From positions 62,001-126,000 of the forward strand of contig CALDCB010000004.1 of NCBI GenBank assembly GCA_937937585.1: 64,000 bases of DNA. The letters run 5' to 3'. Below, piece by piece: positions 35,176 to 45,863 of this stretch. The notes beneath the pieces are model-generated. The model saw only the letters and a list, made by a program, of their open reading frames with translations. It did not search any database and was not told the DNA's origin. This DNA comes from an uncultured Coriobacteriaceae bacterium. GTDB taxonomy: Bacteria > Actinomycetota > Coriobacteriia > Coriobacteriales > Eggerthellaceae. The position numbers and the translations under genes are program-made. Every line of letters starts with the position of its first letter. Within the stretch, counting starts at the first letter, position 1.

Positions 35176-37857
35176 TTAAGCAAGATCGGCAAGCTGTTCC
35201 TTGACGCGAGCCGCCTTGTCGGCGATATCGTCGCGCTTTGCCGTGTCCTTCTCGATGATCTCGGGAGCGGCCTTCGCCAAGAAGCCCGGATTGGAAAGCT
35301 TCTTATCAAGCTTCGCGCAATCGGCTTCGAGTTTAGCAAGCTCCTTGGTCAAGCGCGCACGCTCTGCCTCGAAATCGACCAAGCCCGCAAGGGTGATATA
35401 CACCTCGAAGCCCGAGCAAAGAGCCACGGTTGAAGCTTCCGGCTTCTGAGCATCGGCGGCAACACCGAAGGACTCCGTGTTGGCCATAGCCTCGATAAGC
35501 TGGCTTTGAGCGGAAAGCAGGTCCGCATCGCCGGCGTCGGCCTTGACCAAAACCGCAAGCGGAGTCTTGGGAGACAGGCGGTAACGAGCGCGCGTCGCAC
35601 GGATGGCGGTAACCGTCTCACATACCATGTCGATGGCGCGCTCGGCGTCGTCGTTTTGGTACTTGGCAAGGTCGGCGGCAACGGGCCACGCGGCGCCGAT
35701 AAGGTAGTCGGCCTCGGAGCGATCGAATGGAAGCTCCTGGTAGATCTCCTCGGTGACGAACGGCATGATGGGGTGCAAGAGGCGGATTGCCTGTCCAAGC
35801 ACGAACATCAGGTTGCGCTGGCAAGCAAGGCGATCGGCCGGGTCGTTACCCTCATCCAAGCGGCTCTTCGAGAACTCGATGTACCAGTCGCAGAACTCGT
35901 TCCAGAAGAACGTGTACAGCTCGCGGGTGATCTCGCCGAACTCGAAGTCCTCGTACAAGGAATCCAAACGCGCGACCAGCTTGGCAAGACGGCTGAAGAT
36001 CCACTGGTCAGCGGGCGTGGTGGGCTCGGGGGCGCCCGGCGTGTAACCGTCAAGGTGCATGTTCACGAAACGGGCGGCGTTGCGGATCTTGTTCGCGAAG
36101 TTACGGCTGCTCTCGAGCTTCGCCTCGTTGAACTTGAGATCCTGAGAACCGGTAACCTGCATCAACATGCCGAAACGCATGCCGTCGGCACCGTAGTCCT
36201 TCATAAGACGAAGCGGATCGACGCCGTTACCACGCGACTTGCTCATGGGCTTGCCGTCGGCGCCCATGACCGTAGGATGGATGATGACATGCTCGAAGGG
36301 GATCTTGCCCGTGCAGTACATGGACGACATCACCATACGGGCAACCCAAAGGCCCATGATGTCGCGAGCCGTGGAAAGAACCTGCGTGGGGTATGCGGCT
36401 TTGAGCTCGGGCGCGTCGTTGCCGTCTGTAGTCCAGCCCATAGTGGCAAACGGCCAAAGCTGCGAAGAGAACCAGGTGTCAAGCACGTCGGTATCCTGAC
36501 GGACTTCCTGACCGCACTCGGGGCACACATGCACGTCCTCGACGCTGGCATCCTGCCACCCGCAATGATCGCAATAGAACATGGGAATACGATGGCCCCA
36601 CCACAGCTGGCGCGAGATGCACCAATCCTTCAGGTTGGCCAACCAGTCAAGGTAAACCTGCTTCCAGCGAGCCGGATGGAACTGGATCTCGCCATCCTCG
36701 ACCACACGGGCCGCTTCTTTCTTAAGGCCGTCGACCGAGACGAACCACTGCTCGGACTCCCAAGGCTCGAGCTTGGTGTGGCAACGATAGCAAGTCATGA
36801 CGGAGTGATCGTGATCTTCAACGTGATCGAGCAGGCCAAGCTCCTCGAACTCGGCGACGATGGCCTCGCGTGCCTCGTCGCGGGAAAGGCCCGAGAACTT
36901 GCCGTAACCCTCGACCACATGCGCCGTGGCATCGAAGACGTTGATCTTAGGAAGGTCGTGACGCTCGCCCATTGCCCAGTCGTTGGGGTCGTGGGAAGGA
37001 GTGACCTTCACGAAGCCGGTGCCGAAGTCGGCATCGACGTAGAAATCGCTGAAAATAGGGATCTCGCGGCCAACAATAGGCAGCTTGACCTTTGCGCCGA
37101 CGAACTTGGACGCCTCGGGGTCCTTCGGGGAAACCGCAACGCCGGTATCGCCGAGCATGGTTTCGGGGCGCGTGGTGGCAACGACGATGTAATCCTTGCC
37201 ATCAACAGGCTCGACCAACGGGTAACGAAGGTGCCACAGATGACCCTTCTCAGGCACGTACTCGGCCTCGTCGTCAGCGATTGCGGTACCGCAATGCGGG
37301 CACCAGTTGACGATGCGCTTGCCGCGATAAACGATGCCGTCATGGTACCAATCGGCGAACAGGCGACGAACGGCACTGGCGTAATCAGGGTCGAGGGTGA
37401 AGTGCTCGTCCTCGTAATCGCACGAGCAACCCATGCCCTTGATCTGGTTGACGATGGTGTTGCCATACTGCTCGCGCCACTTCCAGCACTCTTGAATGAA
37501 TGCCTCGCGGCCGATCTCGTAACGGGAGATCCCCTCGTCAGCGAGCTTCTTATCAACCTTGGTCTGCGTAGCGATGCCAGCGTGGTCGGTACCCAGGATC
37601 CAGCGCGTGGGACGACCCTGCATGCGCGCGTGGCGGATGCAGGTGTCCTGAATGGTGTCGTTCAGAGCATGACCCATATGCAGCATGCCGGTGATATTCG
37701 GAGGCGGGATGACAATAGTGAATGGGTGATCGGCGAAATCGCCCCTACCCTGGCTGCGACGGAAGTAGCCGCCGTCATTCCAAGCCTGGAACAGCGGCGT
37801 TTCGTGTGCGGCGAAGTCGTAATCGACTTTGCTCTTCTGCTGATCGTTATCGGACAT
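35176..37857 (-). CDS. valS: Valyl-tRNA synthetase
   Basis: Class I synthetase charging tRNA-Val, 893 residues, full length. HIGH-like motif is in GMLHMGHALNDTIQDT (about 58-73), the editing (CP1) domain includes GTDHAGIATQ and ATTRPETMLGDTGVAV, and KMSKS appears as KPMSKSRGNGVDPLR. A C-terminal coiled-coil arm (ERARLTKELAKLEADCAKLD) is present. It follows clpX by 27 nt and may be co-transcribed with clpP-clpX. Confidence 0.97.
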   Translation of the reverse strand: MSDNDQQKSKVDYDFAAHETPLFQAWNDGGYFRRSQGRGDFADHPFTIVIPPPNITGMLHMGHALNDTIQDTCIRHARMQGRPTRWILGTDHAGIATQTKVDKKLADEGISRYEIGREAFIQECWKWREQYGNTIVNQIKGMGCSCDYEDEHFTLDPDYASAVRRLFADWYHDGIVYRGKRIVNWCPHCGTAIADDEAEYVPEKGHLWHLRYPLVEPVDGKDYIVVATTRPETMLGDTGVAVSPKDPEASKFVGAKVKLPIVGREIPIFSDFYVDADFGTGFVKVTPSHDPNDWAMGERHDLPKINVFDATAHVVEGYGKFSGLSRDEAREAIVAEFEELGLLDHVEDHDHSVMTCYRCHTKLEPWESEQWFVSVDGLKKEAARVVEDGEIQFHPARWKQVYLDWLANLKDWCISRQLWWGHRIPMFYCDHCGWQDASVEDVHVCPECGQEVRQDTDVLDTWFSSQLWPFATMGWTTDGNDAPELKAAYPTQVLSTARDIMGLWVARMVMSSMYCTGKIPFEHVIIHPTVMGADGKPMSKSRGNGVDPLRLMKDYGADGMRFGMLMQVTGSQDLKFNEAKLESSRNFANKIRNAARFVNMHLDGYTPGAPEPTTPADQWIFSRLAKLVARLDSLYEDFEFGEITRELYTFFWNEFCDWYIEFSKSRLDEGNDPADRLACQRNLMFVLGQAIRLLHPIMPFVTEEIYQELPFDRSEADYLIGAAWPVAADLAKYQNDDAERAIDMVCETVTAIRATRARYRLSPKTPLAVLVKADAGDADLLSAQSQLIEAMANTESFGVAADAQKPEASTVALCSGFEVYITLAGLVDFEAERARLTKELAKLEADCAKLDKKLSNPGFLAKAAPEIIEKDTAKRDDIADKAARVKEQLADLA

Positions 37858-37884
37858 GGTCGCCCTTTCCTGCGCTCGATGTCT

Positions 37885-39216
<1,332 letters not shown>

Positions 39217-39228
39217 GTTGTTGTTTTC

Positions 39229-39852
39229 CTATTCGCTCTTCACGTTTGCAAGGGCAGCACGGGATTCGACGATGCGGTCGACCAAACCGTATTCAAGCGC
39301 CTGCTGAGCCGTCATGTAGTTGTCGCGCTCGGTGTCGCGCTGAATGGCCTCGAGGCTCTGACCCGTGTTGTCAGCAAGGATCTGGTTGAGGCGCTTGCGC
39401 GTCTTCAACATGAAGTCAGCAACGATCTGGATCTCGGTCTGCTGACCCTGGGCACCGCCGGAAGGCTGATGGATAAGAACCATGGAGTTGGGCAGGCAGA
39501 GCCTTTTACCCTTGGTGCCAGAGGACAGAAGCACGGCAGCCATGGAAGCGCAGCAGCCCATGCAAATGGTGGAAACGTCGGGCTTGATGAAGTTCATCGT
39601 GTCAAGGATGGCCAGACCTGCGGTAACCGATCCTCCCGGGGAGTTGATGTACAGCGAGATGTCTTTCTCGGGATCGGCGCTTTCGAGATGCAGGAGCTGC
39701 GCCACCACGGAATTGGCGACGTTGTCGTCGATCTGCTCGCCCAGGAAGATGATGCGATCGTTCAGCAGGCGGGAGTAGATGTCGTAGCTGCGCTCGCCAC
39801 GGGGCGACTGCTCGATGACGTAGGGGATCAACGCATTGTTGATATTCGACAT
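39229..39852 (-). CDS. clpP: ATP-dependent Clp protease proteolytic subunit
   Basis: Serine protease subunit, 207 residues. The catalytic triad is S103 (in MGCCASMAAVLL), H128 (LIHQPSGG) and D177 (TERDNYM). The segment before the serine is GCCAS rather than the common GQAAS. The N-terminus IPYVIEQSPRGERSYDIYSR is typical and probably processed. Co-transcribed with clpX; a strong terminator separates it from tig upstream. Only one clpP copy is visible in the window. Confidence 0.97.
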   Translation of the reverse strand: MSNINNALIPYVIEQSPRGERSYDIYSRLLNDRIIFLGEQIDDNVANSVVAQLLHLESADPEKDISLYINSPGGSVTAGLAILDTMNFIKPDVSTICMGCCASMAAVLLSSGTKGKRLCLPNSMVLIHQPSGGAQGQQTEIQIVADFMLKTRKRLNQILADNTGQSLEAIQRDTERDNYMTAQQALEYGLVDRIVESRAALANVKSE

Positions 39853-39970
39853 GCCAACCTCTCTTTCTTACGTTCACGCAGGTCGTGCGCGCTGATAAAC
39901 ACAAGGCAACGAATTCATTGTTGTCCGCTTCGCCACAGGGCGCAAGATCGGCAACGGCGACGTTACCAGA

Positions 39971-40009
39971 TGGAAAAAAGCGGACGCGCCCGAAGTCAGG
40001 CACGCCCGC
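39971..40009 (-). terminator. Terminator after tig
   Basis: Eleven-pair stem on minus (GCGGGCGTGCC with GGCGCGTCCGC, two G-U pairs) followed by a six-T run (CTTTTTTCC). It separates tig from clpP, although many genomes transcribe the three together. Confidence 0.8.
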
Positions 40010-40031
40010 TCATGCAATGCATGAAGACGAA

Positions 40032-41411
40032 TTACTCGGCCTTGTCTTCGGCGGCCTTCTTGGAAGCCTTCTTGGCCTTCTTGGCCTTCTCTTCCTTCGG
40101 CTTCTCCTCGGTGACGACAGCGTTGTCGGTCACGTCGACAGCAGCCTTTTGACGCAGGATGCCCTGGCGGACGAGGAACAGCTGACCGCTTTCCTCCCAC
40201 TCCTTCTTCAAGGCTGCGGGGTCCTGAGCGCCGCTCTTCTGGAACTCGATCATGATGTCGTCGTCGGTTGCCTCGAGACCGGCATGTGCGGCCCAAGCAT
40301 CAAGCGCGAGATCCTGCTTGGTGAGGTCGGCTGCCTGCTTCTTCACGTCGTCGCGGAACTGCTGCGAAGAGAGGCCCTGAGACTGCAGGTAGACGTCGAA
40401 GGTGATGCCCTGCTGCTGAAGCTGACCGAAAAAGTTCTGGAGCAGTGCGGACTCCTGCTGCTCGACGAGGGCTGCAGGTGCCTCGCCCTGAAGGCGCTCG
40501 GCCAGAGCGGTAAGAGCGCGCTCTTCCTTCAAGCGGGGGATGAAGGAGTTCTTCTGGTTGGTGAGCAGCGTGGTGAGCTCTTCGCGAACCTCGGCGGCAG
40601 AATCCATGCCGAGCTTCTCTTTAGCGAACTCGTCGGTGAGCTCGGGGGTCTTGCGAACCTTGAGCTGAAGGATCTCAACCTCGAAGTTGATCTTCTCGGT
40701 CTTGCCGATCAGGCTGGAGGTCATGACCGTGGGCTCTTCGGGAACGTCGATGGTGAACTGCTTGGTCTCACCCTTCTTCATGCCCTTGAGCTCTTCGTCG
40801 AAGGACTGCGGGAACAGGCCGGAACCCATAGCGTACTGACGGTTGTCAGCGGTGATGGACTCGATGTTCTCGCCCTTGTCGTCGGTTGCGGTGATCTTCA
40901 TCTCAGCCATGTTGCCATCAGCGAACTTCTTGTTGGCTGCAGCGTTGCTGTACTCGGAATAATGAGTGAGCATGGCATCGATCTCGGCATTGACCTCATC
41001 CTCGGTGACCTCGGCAGAGGGCATCTCGATTTCGACGTTGTCATAGCCGGAAAGCTCGAGAGCGGGCTTGATGCCGACCTCGAATGCATAGGTGAATTCC
41101 TTGCCGTCCTCGACCAGGCCCAAGTCCTCGTCGAACTGCGGCTGACCCAGCGGATACAGACCGGCCTTGTCGCAAGCCTGCATGCAGGTATCGTTCACAA
41201 GCGAATCGGTAACGGTTGCGACAACGGCTTCCTTGCCCAGGAAGTTGTCGATGACCTGGCGCGGAGCCTTGCCCTTACGAAAACCGGGGATGCGATAGCG
41301 GCCGGCGAAGTCTTTGTACTGCGCCTTGATGCGATTGCTGACGGTTGCCGCATCGATGGTGACCGTCACCTTAGCGCGATCGCCCTCAAGAAGCTCTGCT
41401 TTAGTTTCCAC
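40032..41411 (-). CDS. tig: Trigger factor (canonical)
   Basis: Ribosome-associated chaperone and prolyl isomerase, 459 residues. The ribosome-docking signature is present as IPGFRKGKAPRQVIDNFLG (residues 41-59). The FKBP domain contains QYAMGSGLFPQSFDEELKGM, then MKKGETKQFTI. The C-terminal chaperone arms end in a Lys/Glu-rich tail (KPKEEKAKKAKKASKKAAED). The location next to clpP-clpX is the usual context. The paralogue at 7415-8731 lacks the docking loop. Confidence 0.96.
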   Translation of the reverse strand: METKAELLEGDRAKVTVTIDAATVSNRIKAQYKDFAGRYRIPGFRKGKAPRQVIDNFLGKEAVVATVTDSLVNDTCMQACDKAGLYPLGQPQFDEDLGLVEDGKEFTYAFEVGIKPALELSGYDNVEIEMPSAEVTEDEVNAEIDAMLTHYSEYSNAAANKKFADGNMAEMKITATDDKGENIESITADNRQYAMGSGLFPQSFDEELKGMKKGETKQFTIDVPEEPTVMTSSLIGKTEKINFEVEILQLKVRKTPELTDEFAKEKLGMDSAAEVREELTTLLTNQKNSFIPRLKEERALTALAERLQGEAPAALVEQQESALLQNFFGQLQQQGITFDVYLQSQGLSSQQFRDDVKKQAADLTKQDLALDAWAAHAGLEATDDDIMIEFQKSGAQDPAALKKEWEESGQLFLVRQGILRQKAAVDVTDNAVVTEEKPKEEKAKKAKKASKKAAEDKAE

Positions 41412-41612
41412 TTGATTCCTCCGTTTGTCTTTCCCGCCTCACGGCGCCACGCCGACAGCGCGCGCCTTAGGCACAACATTAGATGCTCGGCATTTTGAGA
41501 CGAGACCGCTTAAGCGGGTTTTTTCGAACTGATCCGAACATCTTCATCCGATAATGCCAAGGTCGAATTATGTCACAGTAGTCTCGCCGAATAAAGTGCT
41601 TTCACGAATCCG

Positions 41613-41647
41613 ACGAAAGAGAAAGCCGCGCACGGACGGCGCGGCTT
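41613..41647 (-). terminator. Terminator after the 120-residue hypothetical gene
   Basis: Nine-bp stem AAGCCGCGC / GCGCGGCTT, 7-nt loop, then TCTCTTTCGTC on minus. Confidence 0.65.
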
Positions 41648-41671
41648 CAAAACGTGCGGTATTTCCCAACG

Positions 41672-42034
41672 TTAACGAAGGGCGTAACCCAGCATGACGC
41701 CGACGACCATGCAGAGCGCGCAGAAGACCGCGGTCAGACCGATAAGACGGGCGTCTCGACGGGAACGATCACGCTGCTCGTCTTCCTCACGCATGAGCTC
41801 GGGGAAATAGCTGTAACCAGCCGAGGTGATGCGCACGATGGTTCCATGGGCGCGGTCGGCCTTCGCGACAAGATAGCCTGCATCGATGAGCTCGGCCTGA
41901 AGGTCGTTGTCGGGGCGATACGGGAATGCGCAATGGTACACCAGCTCGTTGCCTGCGCTGCAATTCCTGCGTTCGTATTCCAGTAGACGATGAAGCTCGC
42001 GCTCCTGCGCGATGTTAAGCGGAATTGCTGCCAC
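41672..42034 (-). CDS. Hypothetical protein with C-terminal membrane anchor
   Basis: 120 residues from the GTG at 42034 (AAAGG at 6 nt). I do not recognise the family. The N-terminal 70 residues look like a compact helical domain, possibly winged-helix (HRLLEYERRNCSAGNELVYH, then AELIDAGYLVAKADRAHGTI). A charged stretch EEDEQRDRSRRDARL precedes one membrane helix (LTAVFCALCMVVGVMLGYAL). Codon use resembles the neighbours and a terminator follows, so it is probably a real gene, perhaps a small tail-anchored protein. Confidence 0.65.
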   Translation of the reverse strand: MAAIPLNIAQERELHRLLEYERRNCSAGNELVYHCAFPYRPDNDLQAELIDAGYLVAKADRAHGTIVRITSAGYSYFPELMREEDEQRDRSRRDARLIGLTAVFCALCMVVGVMLGYALR

Positions 42035-42126
42035 GACGAACCTTTCGCGTTTATACCTTGTTTAGAGCAGTGTTACGGCATGCGGCCTGCAACCGATTAT
42101 ATGTCATCGGGGGCACTGGAAAAGGA

Positions 42127-42212
42127 TGGTGCGGGCGAAAGGACTTGAACCTTCACGGGGGTTACCCGCCAGAACCTAAATCTGGTGCGTCTGCCAATTC
42201 CGCCACGCCCGC
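42127..42212 (-). tRNA. tRNA-Leu (anticodon TAG)
   Basis: Long-variable-arm tRNA read on minus from 42212. The acceptor GCGGGCG pairs with CGCCCGC, and the anticodon loop is TTTAGGT between CCAGA and TCTGG, giving anticodon TAG (codon CUA). The terminal CCA is encoded. Confidence 0.95.
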
Positions 42213-42290
42213 ATGGGAGCCATCATAGCAGAATCAACCGCTTATCCGTTAAGAAGATGCAAACAATCCGCTTTAGCGCGGTGAAGCACC

Positions 42291-42319
42291 TTGACTTTGC
42301 TATTATGCGTGACTATGCA
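42291..42319 (+). promoter_or_regulatory. Probable promoter of sstT
   Basis: TTGACT -35 (42291-42296), 17-bp spacer, TATGCA -10 (42314-42319). Transcription would begin close to 42326, near the foot of the leader hairpin described next. An overlapping TATTAT at 42301-42306 is an alternative -10. Confidence 0.5.
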
Positions 42320-42322
42320 ATT

Positions 42323-42402
42323 CTGCATCTATCTGGCAGCCCCAGGGCGAAACCGATGCTTTGCAACAGGCTCTCGACAGCAAGTCTGTTAGATAGATGC
42401 AG
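42323..42402 (+). ncRNA. Structured leader RNA upstream of sstT (class unknown)
   Basis: A 12-bp perfect closing stem (CTGCATCTATCT at 42323-42334 with AGATAGATGCAG at 42391-42402) encloses 56 nt that can form at least two small arms (GCCC/GGGC, and ACAG/CTGT at the 3' side). It ends 25 nt before the sstT start. This is the shape of a multi-branched regulatory leader, but it does not match any riboswitch class I can recall, and no U-run follows. If transcription starts inside the stem, the element would instead be DNA-level. Confidence 0.4.
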
Positions 42403-42426
42403 CAAGTACCCATAGAAAGGAACATC

Positions 42427-43713
42427 GTGAAACAGATTGCACGCGCATGGACGAGCGTCAGCCTGATCAAGCGCATTCTGGTCGGCCTGATCCTCGGCGC
42501 TATCATCGGCGCCGTCGGCCCTGCTGGCATCGAGGCCATCACCCTTTTGGGCAACCTCTTCGTCGGCGCACTTAAGGGCGTTGCCCCCATTTTGGTCTTC
42601 TTCCTGGTTCTGAGTGCCCTTGCCAGCGCCCAGGGCAAGACCAACATGAAGACCATCATCATCCTGTACTTGGTCTCCACCTTCGCCGCTGCCATCGTCT
42701 CGGTGGTTGCCACCACCATCTTCCCCGTTGAGCTCACGCTCACCAGCGCCGAGGGCGTTTCCCAGTCCTCGCCGTCGAATGTTTGGGAAGTTCTGACCAC
42801 GCTTCTGATGAATGCGGTCTCCAACCCCGTTGAGGCCTTGGTCAAGGCCAACTACATCGGCATCCTTGTTTGGGCTGTCGTTCTGGGTCTTGCCATGCGG
42901 TCGGCTTCTCAGGCCGCCAACGACGTGTTCAACGACATCTCGACTGCCGTTTCCACCGTCGTCGGCTGGATCATCCAGCTTGCCCCGTTCGGCATCTTCG
43001 GTTTGGTGTACACCTCCGTCTCCACCAACGGCCTGGACATCTTCGTCGAGTACGGTCAGATCATCCTGCTGCTGGTTGCCTGCATGTTCTTCATCGCCCT
43101 GGTCGTGAACCCCCTCATGGTCTTCGTGGTTACCCGCAAGAACCCATTCCCGCTGATCTTCCGTTGCCTGAAGGATTCCGGCCTGTTCGCGTTCTTCACC
43201 CGCAGCTCTGCCGCTAACATCCCCGTTAACATGGAGCTCTGCGAGAAGCTCGGCCTGAACAAGGACTCTTACAGCGTGTCCATCCCGCTGGGCGCCACCA
43301 TCAACATGGCAGGCGCTGCCGTCACCATCACCGTCATGGCAATGTGCGCGGCTTACACCCTGGGCATCAGCATCGACGCCCCCACCGCCGTCATCCTGTC
43401 GGTGCTTGCATCCGTCAGCGCATGCGGCGCTTCCGGTGTCGCCGGCGGCTCGCTCCTGCTGATCCCGCTTGCTTGCTCGCTGTTCGGCATCCCCAACGAC
43501 ATCGCCATTCAGGTTGTTGCCATCGGTTTCATCATCGGCGTTATCCAGGACTCCTGCGAGACCGCTCTGAACTCGTCCTCCGACGTTCTGTTCACCGCTA
43601 CCGCAGAGTATCGCGAGTGGATCCGCGCCGGTCGTACCGACTTCGTCATGGGCAAGGACAACACCCCGCTTGTCGCACCCCATACCGACGAGGCTCACGC
43701 ACACCGCGAATAG
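42427..43713 (+). CDS. sstT: Serine/threonine:Na+ symporter
   Basis: DAACS (SLC1-like) sodium symporter for serine and threonine, 428 residues. I start at the GTG at 42427 (VKQIARAWTSVSLIKRILVG) with AAAGGA at 5 nt; the ATG at 42397 has no ribosome site. Eight helices and two re-entrant loops are expected. Signature segments are FFTRSSAANIPVNMELCEKL and SIPLGATINMAGAAVTI, plus the C-terminal QDSCETALNSSSDVLFTA typical of SstT. Monocistronic, with a structured leader and strong terminator. It suits an amino-acid-using anaerobe. Confidence 0.95.
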   Translation: MKQIARAWTSVSLIKRILVGLILGAIIGAVGPAGIEAITLLGNLFVGALKGVAPILVFFLVLSALASAQGKTNMKTIIILYLVSTFAAAIVSVVATTIFPVELTLTSAEGVSQSSPSNVWEVLTTLLMNAVSNPVEALVKANYIGILVWAVVLGLAMRSASQAANDVFNDISTAVSTVVGWIIQLAPFGIFGLVYTSVSTNGLDIFVEYGQIILLLVACMFFIALVVNPLMVFVVTRKNPFPLIFRCLKDSGLFAFFTRSSAANIPVNMELCEKLGLNKDSYSVSIPLGATINMAGAAVTITVMAMCAAYTLGISIDAPTAVILSVLASVSACGASGVAGGSLLLIPLACSLFGIPNDIAIQVVAIGFIIGVIQDSCETALNSSSDVLFTATAEYREWIRAGRTDFVMGKDNTPLVAPHTDEAHAHRE

Positions 43714-43760
43714 CCCCGCACGCAACATATAACGCTCGTTGCGTGCACAGCAAGCACAAC

Positions 43761-43800
43761 GAAACCCCTGTTTCTCCGATGAGACGGGGGTTTCTTATTG
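43761..43800 (+). terminator. Terminator after sstT
   Basis: GAAACCCC / GGGGTTTC stem with an inner GTTTCTC / GAGAC pairing, then TTATT. Confidence 0.75.
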
Positions 43801-43855
43801 GGCGAGTCCTTACATCAAGCTTGCGCCGAAAGCACTTAGGGAACCTGCAACAGAC

Positions 43856-43886
43856 ACGAAAAGGCCGCCGACATTGATCGGCGGCC
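43856..43886 (-). terminator. Terminator after the peroxiredoxin-like gene
   Basis: Nine-bp stem GGCCGCCGA / TCGGCGGCC, 6-nt loop, followed on minus by TTTTCG. Confidence 0.8.
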
Positions 43887-43945
43887 ACATGAATTAATGT
43901 TTTCGCGATTTCCGATCGACCCTAAAAGATCAAAAGAGCGAAGGA

Positions 43946-44488
43946 TTACATCATCGCGGCGATCTCGTGAGAGTCGGGCATATCGGTTGCCAGCGTGGCG
44001 TAATGCGCGTACTCGACGTTGAGATCGTTGTCGACGATGAACAGCGCGGGGAGCTGCTGCTCGTTACCCTCGTAAGCGCCATGAGTGAAACCCTCGGCCT
44101 TAAGCTTTTCGATAAAAGCACGGCCCTCGTCGTCGAAGAGATCCATCTTGGAGGCAGCCGAGCCGATCTCGAAGAGCTTGTAAAGCTCCTGATCTTTGTC
44201 GCAGATAATGTCGTATGGCAGATCTTTGCCCTCGGTCTGCTCGCGAACGATAGCGGGATCAGACTGCAGAACCACGATAAGCTGGCCGCCGGTCTTCGAA
44301 ATGACGCTGTGATTCACAATGAACTCGCGCATGTTGTACTGGCATAGCACGCATCCGAAGTAGCGCAGGAAAACGATGGCGGTTTTCCCCTCAACACGCT
44401 TCACCGTGTCTGAGATTTTCAGATTCTGTTCGTATGCGGTTTGATATGTGAAGTCGGCGAGCTTGTCGCCTTGCACCACTCGAGACAT
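43946..44488 (-). CDS. Peroxiredoxin-like (AhpC/TSA-superfamily) protein
   Basis: 180 residues with a thioredoxin fold. The active region reads AIVFLRYFGCVLCQYNMREF, a CxxC in place of the usual PxxxTxxC of 2-Cys peroxiredoxins, as in the Prx-like 2/AhpC-TSA family. Downstream strands (GGQLIVVLQSDPAIVREQ, LPALFIVDNDLNVEYAHYA) fit that family. Probable role: thiol peroxidase or disulfide reductase in the cytoplasm; no signal peptide. It is monocistronic and divergent from the DMT transporter. Peroxidase activity is not certain. Confidence 0.8.
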   Translation of the reverse strand: MSRVVQGDKLADFTYQTAYEQNLKISDTVKRVEGKTAIVFLRYFGCVLCQYNMREFIVNHSVISKTGGQLIVVLQSDPAIVREQTEGKDLPYDIICDKDQELYKLFEIGSAASKMDLFDDEGRAFIEKLKAEGFTHGAYEGNEQQLPALFIVDNDLNVEYAHYATLATDMPDSHEIAAMM

Positions 44489-44691
44489 TGCGATCCTTTC
44501 ACGAGGAGTTGGTTACCTTCGCTTCGTGTATCTTAGTACACAACCAATCAACGCAATGCGGGTTTTGCTAAAATCTGCGTGCCTTCAAACACGCCCCACT
44601 CACTAATTAGTTGAAGCTTTGACGGTCAGGCATCAAGCCAAAAGCGATGTGCGGCGTAAAAATCACCTCAATCAAACATCAAGGATAGTCA

Positions 44692-45690
44692 ATGAACAAG
44701 CTCAAAGGCCCCCTTATGCTCCTTGCAACCGCAGCGCTTTGGGGCTTCGCCTTCGTTGCCCAGACAAGCGCCTCAGGCGATATCCAGCCGTTCACTTTCA
44801 ACGCTTCAAGAAACTTCGTAGGCGCGCTCTTCCTGACCTTCGTCATCGCTTTTAGAAAGAAAAGCGGCAGCGACATCGCGCCTTGCGACGCCGTACGCAG
44901 CAAAACCGATGAATCCTTTGACAGGGTGTCGGAATCCAACAGCTCCGTCCTCAATGGCCGTTACACAAAACGCCTCCTGATCATTGGCGGAACCGCATGC
45001 GGCTTGGTTTTGTGCGCTTCGTCTTTTCTCCAGCAATGCGGTATCTCGTCCTATCCCGCCGACGCGGGAGCCTCGGGCAGATCGGGCTTCATCACCGCCA
45101 CGTACATGATCATGGTCGCCCTTTTCACCGTATTCGTCGGCAAGAAACCCCACCCCTTGGTGTTCTGCTCGGTTGGCGTAGCCGTCATCGGCATGTATTT
45201 CCTTTGCGTACCCAACGGGTTCGGCGATCTTTACGTAGGCGATGTTCTGGTTCTGATGTGCGCCGTGGGATACGCAGCGCACATCATCGTCATCGATCGG
45301 TTCACCAACGTTGACGGCGTGCGCCTATCCCGCGTGCAGCTCATCGTCTCCGGTGGCGTTTCGTTGGTCATGGCCCTTGTCTTCGAGCATCCTACCCTCG
45401 CGATGATCATCGCTGCGGCGATCCCGATCCTTTACGCAGGAATCCTCTCTGACGGCGTTGCCTACACGCTCCAGATCGTTGCGCAGAAAACCACCGACCC
45501 GACGGTCGCCTCGATTCTCATGAGCCTAGAGTCGGTTTTTGCAGGCATTGGCGGCTGGCTCATCCTTGGCGAGCGCTTGGGCGGCATCGAGCTGTTCGGC
45601 TGTGCTTTGGTGTTCATCGCCGTGATGCTTGCGCAGGTTCCCTCATTCATCGACCACGCCAAAGAAAAGCGTGCGCAAAAGGCTTGCTAA
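44692..45690 (+). CDS. DMT-superfamily (EamA) transporter
   Basis: Drug/metabolite exporter, 332 residues, ten predicted helices in two EamA repeats. The first repeat starts LLATAALWGFAFVAQTSASG and the second is around GDVLVLMCAVGYAAHIIVID; the tail LESVFAGIGGWLILGERLGG is the classic EamA ending. A hydrophilic loop of about 35 residues (KKSGSDIAPCDAVRSKTDES onward) interrupts the first repeat, longer than usual. ATG at 44692 follows AAGGATAG. Substrate unknown, often amino acids or purines. Confidence 0.85.
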   Translation: MNKLKGPLMLLATAALWGFAFVAQTSASGDIQPFTFNASRNFVGALFLTFVIAFRKKSGSDIAPCDAVRSKTDESFDRVSESNSSVLNGRYTKRLLIIGGTACGLVLCASSFLQQCGISSYPADAGASGRSGFITATYMIMVALFTVFVGKKPHPLVFCSVGVAVIGMYFLCVPNGFGDLYVGDVLVLMCAVGYAAHIIVIDRFTNVDGVRLSRVQLIVSGGVSLVMALVFEHPTLAMIIAAAIPILYAGILSDGVAYTLQIVAQKTTDPTVASILMSLESVFAGIGGWLILGERLGGIELFGCALVFIAVMLAQVPSFIDHAKEKRAQKAC

Positions 45691-45826
45691 AAATCGGCTT
45701 GATCTTGCCACCCCGTTTTAGGAACGGCCCCGCTTAGATAGACCACGGCAATTTGCTGGGGCAATCGTCCTATAAGCCAACCCCAAGCCTCTACCTGGCC
45801 GCCTTTTCGGCGATTGCGGGAATGAA

Positions 45827-45854
45827 AAAACGAAAAAGCCCCTTGCGGGGCTTT
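45827..45854 (-). terminator. Terminator of the tRNA-His/Lys/Lys operon
   Basis: Eight-bp stem AAAGCCCC / GGGGCTTT with a 4-nt loop, then TTCGTTTTTTC on minus. Confidence 0.85.
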
Positions 45855-45863
45855 GGATTCAAA

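Noticed and set aside
41506..41525. Hairpin CCGCTTAAGCGG with a T-run on plus
   Set aside because: Only a 4-bp stem, and no plus-strand gene precedes it that would need a terminator.
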